A stretch of 64,000 nucleotides of DNA from Cordilura impudica (lineage: Eukaryota > Arthropoda > Insecta > Diptera > Scathophagidae), in contig OY821517.1 in NCBI GenBank assembly GCA_963682025.1, forward strand, positions 53,154,662 to 53,218,661. The letters are read 5' to 3'. Under the pieces are notes generated by a model that worked only from the letters and a program-made list of their open reading frames with translations, was not told the origin of the DNA and ran no database searches. This document shows, piece by piece, positions 1 through 10,868 of this stretch (its first letter is position 1; every line of letters starts with the position of its first letter). Made by a program: the position numbers and the translations under genes.

Positions 1-837
1 CAAGCTATTATCTTTAAGTTCGTTTTTGTTATCCGGATTATCCGGATATTAAGATTTTCATTATTCGATAATCCGGATAGTCATTAATGTCGGATATTTC
101 GAAACCCTAGTATGTACATTTTGGCAATAAAATATTTGCGCATGAAGATAAAATTGAAAAATTAAAAGCAAACTATTTTGGTGTCTGTACAACAGAATCG
201 CAGAATTACTGCTTCCTAAATTAGTTATAAAATTAAAGATCCTTCAGCAAAAACATCCATGAAGATACCAGATGAAAGCACATTTTGGTTTTTTGCCATT
301 AAGGGGGGGGGGGCGGGGAAGGGTAAGGTCTTAAAGACGAAAAAAGGCCTTATTTTTCAATATGAAAAATGTTGGATTATTTATTTCATATACACGTTTT
401 AGTATAACATTTGAAGTATGTGAATTTGTTGTTCCAAATTGGGAAAAAATGGTTTAAAAAACAATAAAAAACCTCTTCGTGATTACCTGGTGATTTATGT
501 ATGTGTAGAAATAGTGTATAAAATTTCAATGGAATCCGTCAAGTAAATTTTGAGTTCTGATGTTCACGGACTTCAAACATTTGTTTGCGAGAAAATCGAT
601 TTAAAGTTCTCTAAAAACTGATTTATATACGATATACCGTATGAGGCCGGTCGTTTGAAATGCTGTGTCTTCGTTAGATTTGCTGCAATTTTTTTGAAAT
701 TTTGACATAACACTCTCGACATGTACATTTAAAAAATGCTCAGTCGATGCCAAATCGGCTCACAGACTTCCTAAAGCGTAAAGCAATATTAAATGTAAAT
801 CTAGTTTTTTTTTTTGTATTAATATACCGACTATACG
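1..837. other. unassigned AT-rich DNA with ATCCGGAT palindromes
   Basis: No coding signal is visible. The first 110 bases carry several ATCCGGAT or near-ATCCGGAT palindromes, and a G-rich run (eleven G, then GGGG) lies near 303-320. The rest is AT-rich sequence that I cannot assign to any of the repeat families seen elsewhere in the window. Confidence 0.5.
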
Positions 838-1440
838 ATACCCTAAACACCGATCGTGACCATATTTGGTAAGGTCATTTATTTTTTGCAAAAACATATA
901 ACTACAAAATTTGAGAGAAATCTGTACAATATTTTAGTTTTTTGAAAGATTTCAGTGAAGATCGGGAATCAGCCACATATGGGGGCTACAACTAAGAATT
1001 GTCCTAAAGGATTTATTTTTGATCTACTGATTAATGGGAATAATAAACATACACAAACCCAATTTGACCGAGATCTATGAGATAATTTGGATTTTATGAC
1101 ATTTTAAGTCGATTTAATTGGGGTCATTTGTATGGGGACTAGGTCTGAATATGCACCGATTTTCACCAATTTTCACCAATAGTCATATTGTAGCCGATAG
1201 CAGCATACATACCAAAATTTAATCAAAATATATTCGTATCTTCGACCTGTAGTTTGATTAAAAGGTTTACATGGACACACCGAAGGACGGCCGGACGGAC
1301 GGACATCGCTATATCGACTCAGAAAGTGATTCTGAATCGATCGGTATAATAAAAGATGGGTTTAGGTCAAATATTTTTGGTAGTTACAAACAGCAGCACA
1401 AAGTCATTATACAATGAACACATAGTGGTTAGGGTATAAA
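838..1440 (+). repeat. dispersed repeat, GACGGAC family, copy 1
   Basis: It shares long blocks with 36090-36695 and 43065-43795 and, inverted, with 29098-29830 and 47640-48790. Landmarks are 'gaccatatttggtaa', 'tttgagagaaatctgt', 'cctgtagtttgatta', a GGACGGACGGACAT core, 'tataataaaagatggg' and 'caaatatttttggtag', ending near a TATACCC-like motif. No ORF is carried. It is probably a non-autonomous mobile element; the superfamily was not determined. Confidence 0.75.
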
Positions 1441-1469
1441 AATTATTTCAGCTAATTCAACAACCCCAA

Positions 1470-1640
1470 CTATTTATAACGACCAGTTGAAATTATAAAT
1501 AATAATAAATAATTTTTATATTAGCTGAGTCCCTGCAGTTGTTAGCTATAACTTATACATACATGACTCTTTCTTTTTGATTTAAATTTATGTGTAAATA
1601 TATGTTTACACATCTCCCCACTATGTGGGCCTAGGAGATA
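1470..1640 (+). repeat. right-end fragment of the GATGTGTAAACATC minisatellite element
   Basis: The stretch 'ttagctgagtccctgcagtt' followed by 'atgtttacacatctcccc' matches the right-end module at 17835-17995, 30226-30405 and 36988-37165. The internal heptamer array of the other copies is absent here. Confidence 0.6.
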
Positions 1641-2260
1641 GGGTCTCTAATCCATGGTATAGGGTATCGTATACTTGTTAATTTTAGGTGTACGGAACCT
1701 TTTTCTAGCAAGTTCACTCCCGGCTTTCGGCTCAGGATATCAGTTACAGTGTGCCGTCACCATGGATATGAATCCCGTCATTATGAAATTTGCATGCATC
1801 AACGAATTTAAACTTTTAACCTCTGTTGCCTTGAGACAACTAAGTAAATAATTGAAAGTCATTTTAAAAACCACTGTGAAAATCCTATTTGTGTTCATGA
1901 GTGGCCATTTCTAACAATTATATTTAAGGCGCTGAAATGATTTGTTTATAATTGTTATTCAGTTTGCAAGAAAATTACAGTCTTCTGAATTTGAAATTTT
2001 TAAATGTTTAAAATTCAAAGGAAAATCATCATACATAAACCGAGTATTGTTAGCAAAAGAGATCTTTTACAAACACATGCAGAAGGATCATCTTATGATA
2101 ATTCTATAAGAAGTTTTTGTTTCAATTGTTGGTTGGTTGGTTGTTCTGAGTGACTGGGAAACGTTTATTTATATTTGGCCATTGTTTTGGGTTAAATTCA
2201 GTTGTTGTTGTTGTTGTTATGGTTTTTGGTGGATTTTATTATTTGTACATATTCCTACAT

Positions 2261-2296
2261 ATGTATGTATGTATGTATGTATGTATATATGTATGT
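2261..2296. repeat. TATG microsatellite
   Basis: Tetranucleotide TATG/GTAT run with one interruption. A second run of the same unit sits at 2500-2520. Confidence 0.9.
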
Positions 2297-2499
2297 ACTC
2301 GTATTTATATGAATACAAAATTGTGTTTGTTGAAAATTTCAAAAATTTTAATTTAAAATTTTCGTTGTTGTTTCTGCTAAATTGTTCACAATGCTGTTGT
2401 TGTGTTGGCCGCGGTTGTTAAAGTTGACTGAATGTTTTCTTGCATGGAGTTCGGATAGTGCTGGCTGGTGGACATTGTCATACATACTAGCTAAGTTGG

Positions 2500-2537
2500 T
2501 ATGTATGTATGTATGTATGTGTTTGTGTGTGTGTGTG
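2500..2537. repeat. TATG then TG microsatellite
   Basis: Compound run of GTAT units passing into TG units. Confidence 0.85.
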
Positions 2538-4589
2538 AATGCCAACCATAATGTTGTCGTGTCTCTTGTTTGTTTCTAAAGAAATTTCAAAATTCTCGCA
2601 ATTTTGTGTTCGTTAAAGTTTTTGATGCTGCACAAAATAAATTGAATTGTTAAACGTGCAATGTTTTTTTTTATTTTATTTTCTGAATGTTTAAACTTGT
2701 CTTTTACCGCATATTTAAACAAATGATCAACAGATTTGGCTTAAAGCTCAAAGAAACATATTCTGATGTTGTTAATGTTGTTGTTGTTGTTGTCAGCACC
2801 AAAACAATGTAATGCAACAATAAACCCTTGGCAGACGTTCACTTGGTAGTTTCAGTTAATTCAGTGTACAATCATACAGACAATATGAGTGCAAGAGCAG
2901 TTAGAGCAGCAACAATTCCAATTTGACCGTCATCATTGTCCTTCTCATCAATTTCTGCATTCAGCAGAAATGGTAAAATGTATGTATTAAGGTTTCAAAA
3001 TTTTATTTGTGGTAGCGCCTATATAAGTGAGTGAGAAAATTTGCTATTAAAGCTACAGCCAGCCAACCAGTCAAGCAAAAACCCCACCAGCTCCACCACT
3101 TTAAACAGCATAAGGAATTATTATTGCCCGTGTCGAAGTCGAGTATGTACTTGCAGGAGTTGAATATGGTGGATGACATTTACAATTTATTATTGTCGCA
3201 TTTGTTTATGGGTGTGTGTTTGTGTTGTTGTTATTGGAAAATGATTAGCAAAATGTTCGTATGCTTTTATGTAAATTTTTATCAAGAATTTTTGCCTCAT
3301 TTGAATAGCGCGACACATACACATTCATTCACTTCATTCACTTGTCCTCATTGTGATCGAAAACAAGTCATGATGATGTCTTAATCTAAACTTTTTTTTT
3401 TCTTCACTTCTCTAGCACGGTGACGTTAGTAAGATCCTGTTCCAAGTTTTTATAGCTCATCATTTTATTGTTTTGCTGTTGTTTGTATTGCTGCTTTTAT
3501 TGCAATCATTAGTTTTCTTATTCTTCATGGCTGTTTTAATGTTCAAGTCGATTGGCATGCAAATGAAGATCTAAGTTGAAATAAGTTTCCTTAATTTGGA
3601 ATATTATTTCTTTGGAATTGTTGTTGTTATTGTAAAGTTATAACAAATAAATGCAAAAATGTCACATTATTTGGCAATCGACTTAGTGAGTGCTATCATT
3701 GCTCATTGCATACAATTTATTTGAAATATTTTATATTTTGGAGCCCCATAACAATAGGTCTTTTGAAAAGCCGGGCCAGGAAAGAGCTGAAGTGAGTGAG
3801 TTGAGATAGCTGCCTTTTTTTTAAATTTATATTTATATCATTTTATTTTGTTTTGTTTTGTTTTGTTAAAGTTCAATGTCATTGTGTTGAAAATTAATGG
3901 GTGTCAGGGCACAATATAAACTGCACTCTTCAATGGAGTTGTTAAACAGACAATAATAAAATAATAAAATAAAAAAACCAACATATTCCAAAAACAAAAC
4001 AACACAAACAATATGTAAGTATTGCATTCAAATCAATGTTAACAAATTTATTTCCAAAGAATAATGTTGGCCCCTTAGTGTGTGATTGAGTAGTTATTTC
4101 AAGATACTCGTATCTAAAGTTAATTTTAAAAATCGAAGATTCCAAGATAAGCTTTTATGTTGCAACAACATGTTACACAATTTTCAATTAATTTAAGTTT
4201 TGGCTTGATTTATTTTATTTAATGAACTACTGCCGAGGAATTTGTTAAAATGTATAAATTAGATTTGGAACTGTTTTAATAATTATTTTGCTTGGGTAAA
4301 TTCCCAATGAAACAAAAATATTTTTTGACACTGTCAAACAACGAAAAATTTAAGAAAAAACTAACCCATATAAACCAAGTTTTTCCTTGTATTTTAAGTT
4401 TACCATCATGTAATTAAATAATTGATTGCCTAAAAATTATACATGTCTAGAAAAATATCTTTGTTGAAAATCTCAAGCTCGTTAAAATTTCAAAAAAAAT
4501 CCCAAAATTATTCCATAATAAAATTTTTTAAACAAGAATTTTTTAGATCATTTTTATCGTCGCTACAATTCTGCTTGCAAAGTTTCAGC

Positions 4590-4925
4590 TCAATGGCAGG
4601 TATAAAATCCATCCAAAAATTTTTCGGCGTCACGCCCAGTGGTCCGACCCCGCCCAGTTTTTGTGCTCTTACTAAGAACTCAGACGAAGTCCCAAGGCTT
4701 TCTCTATTACAGTACTCCAGATAGAAGACATTAAATTTTTACGTTATATGGGGTGTACCAAGCCCACTGATCTGATCCCGACCATTTTTTTTTTTTTTTT
4801 GTATTAAAATTAATAAAATATGAACTTACATAAAGCCCCAAGGTTTTCACTATTATAGTACTCCAGTTATATGATAATAAATACTTACTTTGTATGGGCG
4901 GTGCCACGCCCACTTTTGTTAGAAC
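4590..4925 (+). repeat. GCCACGCCCA tandem repeat, locus 1
   Basis: Roughly 120-bp units, each with a GC-rich block (GGCGGTGCCACGCCCAC, then 'ctgatc' and 'ccgcccat') followed by 'aagccccaaggctttc', 'tattatagtactccag' and 'atatttactttg'. The same unit recurs at 17990-18300 and 53345-53760. GCCACGCCCAC blocks of this kind are known inside dispersed elements of Drosophila, but exact kinship is not established here. Confidence 0.75.
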
Positions 4926-5094
4926 ATTTTCGTCGTCACCGCGAGTCTGCCTGCAAAGTTTCAGTTAAAATAAAGGGAGTACAAATTACCTAAGCTGAAT
5001 TATTGTTCTTTTTTCTATTTAAGCCAGAAGCGTTGCCTTTTGACAAAAGCATCTAGAGAGATAACAAATATGAGGGGTTACTGTGTATTTCGAT

Positions 5095-5410
5095 TGAAGT
5101 AAAAATCAATTTGTACACCACTGTGCAGAGGGAATGAATAGCTGTGTCATTCTGGTTGTAACGTATCGAAATAAATATCGGAGACCCCAGAAACCATATA
5201 TTTTCTTGATCATTAAACCAAGAGAAATTGATTTAGCGATGACCGTCTGTCCATCTGTCTTTGGAAATTACGATCACATCCTCACCAACTAAGCTAGAGT
5301 CTTCGTTTTTGCACAATATCGCTTGTTTACATCCTGATTGAGTTTTTATTGAAAATAATCAAAATCGGTCCAACGAGTTATGAGATATGAATGAAAATGT
5401 GAAAAAATTC
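5095..5410 (+). repeat. TATACCC/GTCTGTCC family fragment
   Basis: Contains 'gtaacgtatcgaaataaat', 'atattttcttgatcatt' and 'gaccgtctgtccatctgtct', aligned in the same order as 23230-23410, 55360-55430 and 57370-57470. Both ends are missing or degraded. Confidence 0.65.
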
Positions 5411-5559
5411 TTGAAAAAATAAAAATATTCAATACGTTTGTTGTTTTTCTTAAGATATGTATATTTTGCAGTTTTTCTTATTGTTGTGGTCATTGTAGTT
5501 GTGGAATTTTCTTCATGAGGGTGTATGTATGTTCATGATGCACGTGTAACATTAGCATA

Positions 5560-6545
5560 AGGAAGTATTGCCAAATATTTTTTTATAATTTTTACAACAT
5601 AATAAAAACAATCGCCAATATGAAAAAAAAGGAATCCCTGAATAAAGTATTTTTTAAAGTACCCTTTTTTTTAGAAAAAGTAACTCGTCTTTAAGAAAGT
5701 ACCCTCTTTTTAGTACACATCCCTTTTTTTAAAACAAGTACCTTTCATTAAAAAAAAAACACTCTTTTCAAAAAGTAATAGGGTAGTGTTTTTAAGGAAG
5801 TATCTTTTCTTAAAAAATAATCTTTAAAAAATACCCTTTTTAAAAAACGCCCATCTTTAAAGAAGTGCCCTTTTGAAAAGTAAATTTTTTTTAAATGAGA
5901 ACGTTTTTAAAAAAAAGGAAATTTTTTTTTAAATGAACGAAATTTTTTTAAAGAAGCACCCTATTTTTAAAAAATTACCATTTTGATAAAAAAAAAAAAG
6001 TACCCTTTTAAAAAATTAATTTTTTTTGAAAAAGTACACTTGTTTTTAAAAGTTCCTCTTTAAAGAAAATAACCTTTGTTAAAAAGCTTCCGTTTTTTTA
6101 ATAGTACCCTTTTTAATAGTACCCATTTCATAATAAGTAAGAAATTATAATTTTTTAAATGTACACTTTTTTAAAAAAGTATCTTTTTTAAGATTATTTT
6201 TAAAAAGTCCTCTTTCTTATATATTATCCTTTTTTAAAAAGTACAATTTAAAAAACAACTCTTTTTTAAAGTACCTTTCATTATAAAAAATACCTTTTCT
6301 TAAAAAAATACCTTTTAGAACAGTACCTTTTTGAAAAAATAAAACGTTTTTTTAAAATAAGTAAATGTTTTTCAAAAAAAGGACCCTTTTTAAATTACCT
6401 TTTTCAAAAGTACCCCTTTTTTACAAACTACTCCTTTTTAGAAAGTTCTGTTTTTTAAAAAATTACCCCTTTTAAAAAAAATTAACTTTTCTTAAAAATT
6501 ATATATTCTTCAAAAATATCCTTTCTTTAAAAATGTGACTTCCTT
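5560..6545. repeat. GTACCC/poly-A/poly-T low-complexity block
   Basis: About 1 kb made of dozens of degenerate units with a GTACC(C) core between A runs and T runs, at a spacing of roughly 20-35 bases. There is no coding potential. Many neighbouring A and T runs are complementary and could form short hairpins. Confidence 0.85.
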
Positions 6546-6695
6546 TTGTAATTTTTGATTTTGAAACTAATGGAATACCCAGTTTGTTTCAATTTTATGT
6601 ACGCCTTAATTGATCTAATATTTATTTCTACTAGCAATTTATTTATTTCTACATTCAATTTTTTCAATGTTTCAATGTTTTTTAATCTATATATA

Positions 6696-7260
6696 TGGGG
6701 GGTTTCATGTCAAGTGCACCAACTTTTGAAACCGATGTCTTCCGATCGTGATGAAATTTGCACCAAGGTTAGTCCTATTAGATAGTAGTTTAAACACAAT
6801 TTTTCAACAAGATCGGTCCAGATCTCTCTGAGTTAGAGGGGATAAAAATTTGACATTTTGGCCACACAGGTGTTTCTTCTCATCCATGTTACTTATTACC
6901 TATTGTTCTTAGAAAATTTTTTCCCCAATAGTTTAGATAGTTATTTCTTCAATATTTCGGAAAAAAATGATTTTAAAAAAAAATTATTTTAGACTTTTTT
7001 TTGCTAAATCAAAGCATTTTTTGCCTTTTTTTCAAAAAGAGCATTTGTTTTTTTTTTTTTTTTTTTCATAAGAAAGTTTAGGATTTTTCCTTTAAGACCT
7101 TTTTGGTCGCTTAGTGGGATGGGAGAGGGATATCTATCAAAATAAATGTTTTGTAACTCAAGACAACGGTTTTTCAATTTTTCACAAATGCACTATTTTG
7201 AATTTTTTTTCTGAGAAACTAGACAAACTAACCTTACCGAAGGTATGTAACATACCTTCA
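6696..7260 (+). repeat. left terminal inverted repeat of the 6.7-kb transposon
   Basis: It pairs with the reverse complement of 8877-9375 plus 10306-10399. Shared blocks include 'ccgatgtcttccgatcg', 'agatcggtccagatctctc', 'ttattacctattgttctta', 'tttgctaaatcaaagcatt' and 'cactattttgaattttt'. The inner end is a perfect palindrome at 7239-7259 (10-bp arms around one A). Confidence 0.85.
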
Positions 7261-7277
7261 TAACATAACAGAAGAAA

Positions 7278-8588
7278 ATGGTTCTCTGTAACCTGAAAGA
7301 GTTATTTACAACATTTCAATCTGAACACGAGGACGTTAAAATTGGCTTCACGAAATTTACCCAAATGAGGCCAAAATATTGCGTTTTGGCAGGAAGCAAC
7401 GGAACTCACACAGTATGCGTTTGCATTTACCATGAAAATGTTAAACTGATGTTGAAGGAAATCAACTTAAAGTATTTAACAGATGATTCGGCAGAATATT
7501 TACACGATTACAGCGATTGCCTTAAATTGACTATGTGTCCTAATGCAACAACTTCTAGCCACTTAGGTGAATGTACCAATTGCCCGAAAACCACATTCAT
7601 CAAGGAAAATTTAATCAACTCTTTAGATCGAGAATATATAGAGGAGGTCAAATTTGATTCTTGGATTCAGACTGACAGATGCACATTGAAAACAATCATT
7701 TTAAATGTGGATGATTTTGTGGGATTGCTAAACTTGAGAACCCATGACTTTTTAGTCAAAGAGCAATGGTCATTCTTCAAGGATTTGAAGTCTGGTGAAT
7801 TCGTTATTTCATATGATTTCGCAGAAAACTATAAATATGTTCTTCAGGATGCCATACAAGCATTCCACTTCAATAACGACCAAGCAACTATATTCACAGT
7901 AGTTATTTACTACATGAAAGATGAAAAACTGGAACACAACAGTATGGCAATCATATCCGACGATTTAAAACATGATACCGTTGCAGTTTATGAGTACCAG
8001 AAGAGAATACTAAAATTTCTAAAATCTAAATTTACAGTAAAGAAGGTATACTACGTTTCGGACGGAGCTTGTCAACATTTTAAAAACAAAAGTAGCTTCG
8101 CAAATCTTATGGCTCATGAAAAAGATTTTGGAATGCCAGCTGAGTGGCATTTTCATCCTACTGCTCATGGTAAAGGAGCATGTGATGGTATTGGGGCAAA
8201 CCTTAAAAGAAATGCAGCGAAGTATAGCCTCCAGTGCTCTCATCAAGATCGCATCTTAGATGCTACTGCTTTATTCCATTGGACAAAGAATTATTGTAAA
8301 GAAACTAAAATAGTTTTTAGTATCAAAGAGGATCATCAGGAAACATTGAAAACATTGAAGAGCAGATTCGATACTGCGGTAACAATCGATGGAACCGCTC
8401 AATACCATGCTTTTATACCGCTTGTCGATGGAAGACTCAAGTTGAAAAAGTTTTCTGCCTCTATTCAATGCGATTTCTTTCCAAAGCCAACAAATAAACC
8501 AGCAGCGAAATCAACAGCAGAACCTAGTAACGCCAAGAAAGTGTTGGAAAAAAACACAGTACATAAAGGCGACAAAAAAGCTGGATGA
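7278..8588 (+). CDS. putative DDE/RNase H-fold transposase, 436 codons
   Basis: One uninterrupted reading frame inside paired TIRs. Cysteines at residues 81, 87, 99 and 102 (CX5C...CX2C) suggest a zinc-binding knot. A core follows with acidic residues in typical transposase settings: D180 in ISYDFAENY, D262 in YYVSDGACQHFKN, then AEWHFHPTAHGKGACDGIG at 288-306 with H297, K299 and D303. The last 45 residues are Lys/Ala-rich and probably disordered. From memory, related proteins are common in aphids, Hydra and other invertebrates, usually as longer proteins whose internal part matches residues 3 onward. The ATG at 7278 may therefore be a secondary start, with upstream coding sequence lost or in an unseen exon. 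The likely role is cut-and-paste transposition of its own element. Conservation of the frame implies fairly recent activity. Confidence 0.7.
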   Translation: MVLCNLKELFTTFQSEHEDVKIGFTKFTQMRPKYCVLAGSNGTHTVCVCIYHENVKLMLKEINLKYLTDDSAEYLHDYSDCLKLTMCPNATTSSHLGECTNCPKTTFIKENLINSLDREYIEEVKFDSWIQTDRCTLKTIILNVDDFVGLLNLRTHDFLVKEQWSFFKDLKSGEFVISYDFAENYKYVLQDAIQAFHFNNDQATIFTVVIYYMKDEKLEHNSMAIISDDLKHDTVAVYEYQKRILKFLKSKFTVKKVYYVSDGACQHFKNKSSFANLMAHEKDFGMPAEWHFHPTAHGKGACDGIGANLKRNAAKYSLQCSHQDRILDATALFHWTKNYCKETKIVFSIKEDHQETLKTLKSRFDTAVTIDGTAQYHAFIPLVDGRLKLKKFSASIQCDFFPKPTNKPAAKSTAEPSNAKKVLEKNTVHKGDKKAG

Positions 8589-8876
8589 AAGACTGGGTAT
8601 TTAAAAATTTACAAGACTTAAATACTTCATCAGCTACAATAAATTAAGTATAAAAATAGTTATGATATAATTGGATCTAATGTAATTAAGATTAAATTTT
8701 TTTTAATTATTTATCTTGTTATTTTAAATATTATTATCATTAAATATTAATTTAATTATTGTTACAAATAAATAAAATATAATAATTTTTCAACATTTCT
8801 ATAGAAAAAAAGTGATTTTTTTTCCTGAGGTTAACATATTCTGGGTATTACAGTATCGAGGGTATGAAATTTTATT
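8589..8876. other. 3' non-coding region of the transposase gene
   Basis: AT-rich spacer between the transposase stop codon and the right TIR. AATAAA-like motifs near 8637 and 8767-8773 could serve as polyadenylation signals. Nothing else is visible. Confidence 0.5.
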
Positions 8877-10399
8877 AGGTATGTTACATACCTTCGGAAA
8901 GGTTAACTAGTTTCTCAGTATTAATTAACCTTAGTTTTATTTGTAACGTTTTACACACAAATAGGAAAAAATTCAAAATAGTGCATTTGTGAAAAATTGA
9001 AAAACCATTGTCTTGAGTTACAAAACATTTATTTTGATAGATATCCCACTCCCGTCCCACTAAGCGACCAAAAAGCTCTTAAAGGAAAAATCCTAAGCTT
9101 TCTTATGAAAAAAAAAATGCCCTTTTTGAAAAAAAGGCATAAAAATACTTTGATTTAGCAAAAAAAAGTCTAAAAAAAATTTTTTTTTTTAATTATTTTT
9201 TTCCGAAATATTGAAGAAATAGCTATCTAAACTATTTGGGAGAAAATTTTCTAAGAACAATGGGTAATAATTTACATGGATGAGAAGAAACACCTGTTTG
9301 GCCAAAATGTCAAATTTTTATCCCCTCTAACTGAGAGAGATCTGGACCGATCTTGTTGAAAAATTGTGTTTAAACCAGAGTTCAGAAAAAAACACACACT
9401 GAATAAAAAACTCGTACATATATGTAAACAAACATAACTTAGGCCAACACACACATATTTTTATTTTCATACCAATTATGTTTGTTTTTAAATTTTCTTC
9501 GGTGCCCAACACAACCATGACTGTGTTCGTTTTAATATTTCGTTATTTACACGAACATTTTTGTATCACATACTTTTTGTTTCAATCACACATAAAGCAC
9601 ACATTTTTGAGTGTTGCTTTATTTGAAGTTCATGTTCTGGTACGTGTAGTGAAAAAAAACACAGAACATTTACAATAAACAGGTTCGAGTTCAGTTATAT
9701 TTTAAGTCTTGTTGTGGCTCGTGTAATAAGAAAAAACACAACATGTACAATAAACAGGTTCGAGTTCAGTTATATTTTAAACACGACTTAAAATATAACT
9801 GAACTCGAACCTGTTTATTGTACATGTTGTGTTTTTTCTTACTACACGAGCCACAACACGACTTAAAATATAACTGAACTCGAACCTGTTTATTGTACAT
9901 TTTAAACACGACTTAAAATATAACTGAACTCGAACCTGTTTATTGTACATGTTGTGTTTTTTCTTACTACACGAGCCACAACACGACTTAAAATATAACT
10001 GAACTCGAACCTGTTTATTGTACATGTTCTGTGTTTTTTTTCACTACACGTACCAGAACATGAACTTCAAATAAAGCAACACTCAAAAATGTGTGCTTTA
10101 TGTGTGATTGAAACAAAAAGTATGTGATACAAAAATGTTCGTGTAAATAATGAAATATTAAAACGAACACAGTCATGGTTGTGTTGGGCACCGTAGAAAA
10201 TTTAGAAACGCACATAATTGATATGAAAATAAAGATATGTGTTGGCTGCTTTTGAACAGAACATTGTGTGTTTCATGTGTGTATTTTCTGAACCTTGGTT
10301 TAAACTACTATCCAATAGGACTAACCTTGGTGCAGATTTCATCCCGATCGGAAGACATCGGTTTCAAAAGTTGGTGCACTTGACATGAAACCCCCTCCA
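8877..10399 (+). repeat. right terminal inverted repeat, split by a foldback insertion
   Basis: The segments 8877-9375 and 10306-10399 together form the inverse of the left TIR. The inner end is again a palindrome (8877-8893, AGGTATGT/ACATACCT around one T). The interruption at 9376-10305 is the hAT-type foldback with its duplicated target. Confidence 0.85.
9376..10297. mobile_element. hAT-type foldback element with 8-bp target duplication
   Basis: The left end CAGAGTTCAG and the right end (reverse complement CAAGGTTCAG) fit hAT-like termini. GTTTAAAC is present directly on both sides (9368-9375 and 10298-10305), and an 8-bp duplication is typical of hAT elements. Almost the whole element is one large inverted repeat: the left arm descends to about 9779 and the right arm mirrors it. 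Near the centre there are reiterated units of roughly 80 bp containing 'caggttcgagttcagttat' and 'cacgagccacaacac', about two on the left and three to four on the right. There is no transposase. The reading frames inside the right arm are products of the repeat. Related copies lie at 19390-19857 and 35249-35870. Confidence 0.85.
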
Positions 10400-10439
10400 T
10401 ATACAAAATTTACGAATATTTAAAGAAAATTCATTATAT

Positions 10440-10558
10440 TTTGAATTTTTTAATATAATTGGTTATAATTGATTAGCATACCTTTAGGGTCTTTATTTAA
10501 TGAAAAAATTAAATTTCCTAGAATTTGCACTTGAATTTCGAGGGCTGGAATCTGCTAG
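10440..10558 (+). mobile_element. Helitron 3'-end fragment
   Basis: Matches the last 120 bases of the full copies, with 'attgattagcatacctttag', the hairpin region 'cttgaatttcgag' and the terminus ...TCTGCTAG followed by T. No 5' end is found upstream. Confidence 0.8.
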
Positions 10559-10574
10559 TGTTAAAAATGGGTTT

Positions 10575-10868
10575 GTTAATAAATTATTTTATAAGAGCCT
10601 AAAGGTATGCTAATCAATTTCAGCAAATTTATAAACACACACATTGTATAGTTTTTTACTTGAAGCTTAAATATGTGTTTTATGTCTTTATATGTAGCAA
10701 CTTTAAATGATTATTACTCAAAAAATTTACCATATTTGCACATCTGTAAAGATGGTGCACATCTGAAAAGAAATATCTTTAAAATGTTATAATTTTTGTC
10801 AAAATCGGCTTGTAACTGAGAGTGTAGAAGATATCACAAGAAATCGCATTGCCTATTAATATTATAGA
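10575..10868 (-). mobile_element. divergent Helitron copy in reverse orientation, lacking its 3' hairpin
   Basis: The reverse complement starts TCTATAATATTAATAGGCAA, preceded by A, and contains 'gatttcttgtga', 'catttaaagttgctac' and 'attgattagcataccttta', but it stops before the CTAG end. It lies tail-to-tail with the fragment at 10440-10558. Confidence 0.7.

Larger units (their letters stand above)
1641..4589. other. long AT-rich non-coding stretch without recognisable genes
   Basis: Mostly non-repetitive AT-rich DNA with short TTG, TATG and TTTTG tracts. An open stretch at 3031-3384 has no recognisable domain and I do not call it a gene. The texture resembles fly intron or intergenic DNA. 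The only repeat trace is a short piece near 1640-1690 (containing 'ggtatagggtatcgtata') that recurs near 29780-29820. Confidence 0.5.
6696..10399 (+). mobile_element. long-TIR DNA transposon with open transposase-like ORF
   Basis: The left end (TGGGGGGTTTCATGTCAAG...) and right end (...CTTGACATGAAACCCCCTCCA) are inverted copies, and the inverted similarity runs about 0.57 kb inward from each side. A 436-codon ORF lies between. TATA stands immediately outside both ends and is a candidate 4-bp target duplication, although it could belong to the terminus; the solo TIR at 61913 is also preceded by TATA. A 922-bp foldback plus its 8-bp duplication splits the right TIR, so the original element was about 2.77 kb. 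The superfamily is not assigned: Sola- or MULE-like groups are possible, but nothing seen here decides it. Confidence 0.8.

Noticed and set aside
2137..2421. 94-codon open frame rich in Cys, Tyr and Met
   Set aside because: Composition follows TTG and TATG microsatellites; it is a product of the repeats.
3031..3384. 117-codon open frame in AT-rich DNA
   Set aside because: No domain, no conserved motif, low-complexity composition and no supporting splice or neighbour context.
9777..10025. 82-codon frame with repeated MYNKQVRVQLYFKS blocks
   Set aside because: It translates the tandem units of the foldback arm; the amino acid repeat merely mirrors the DNA repeat.
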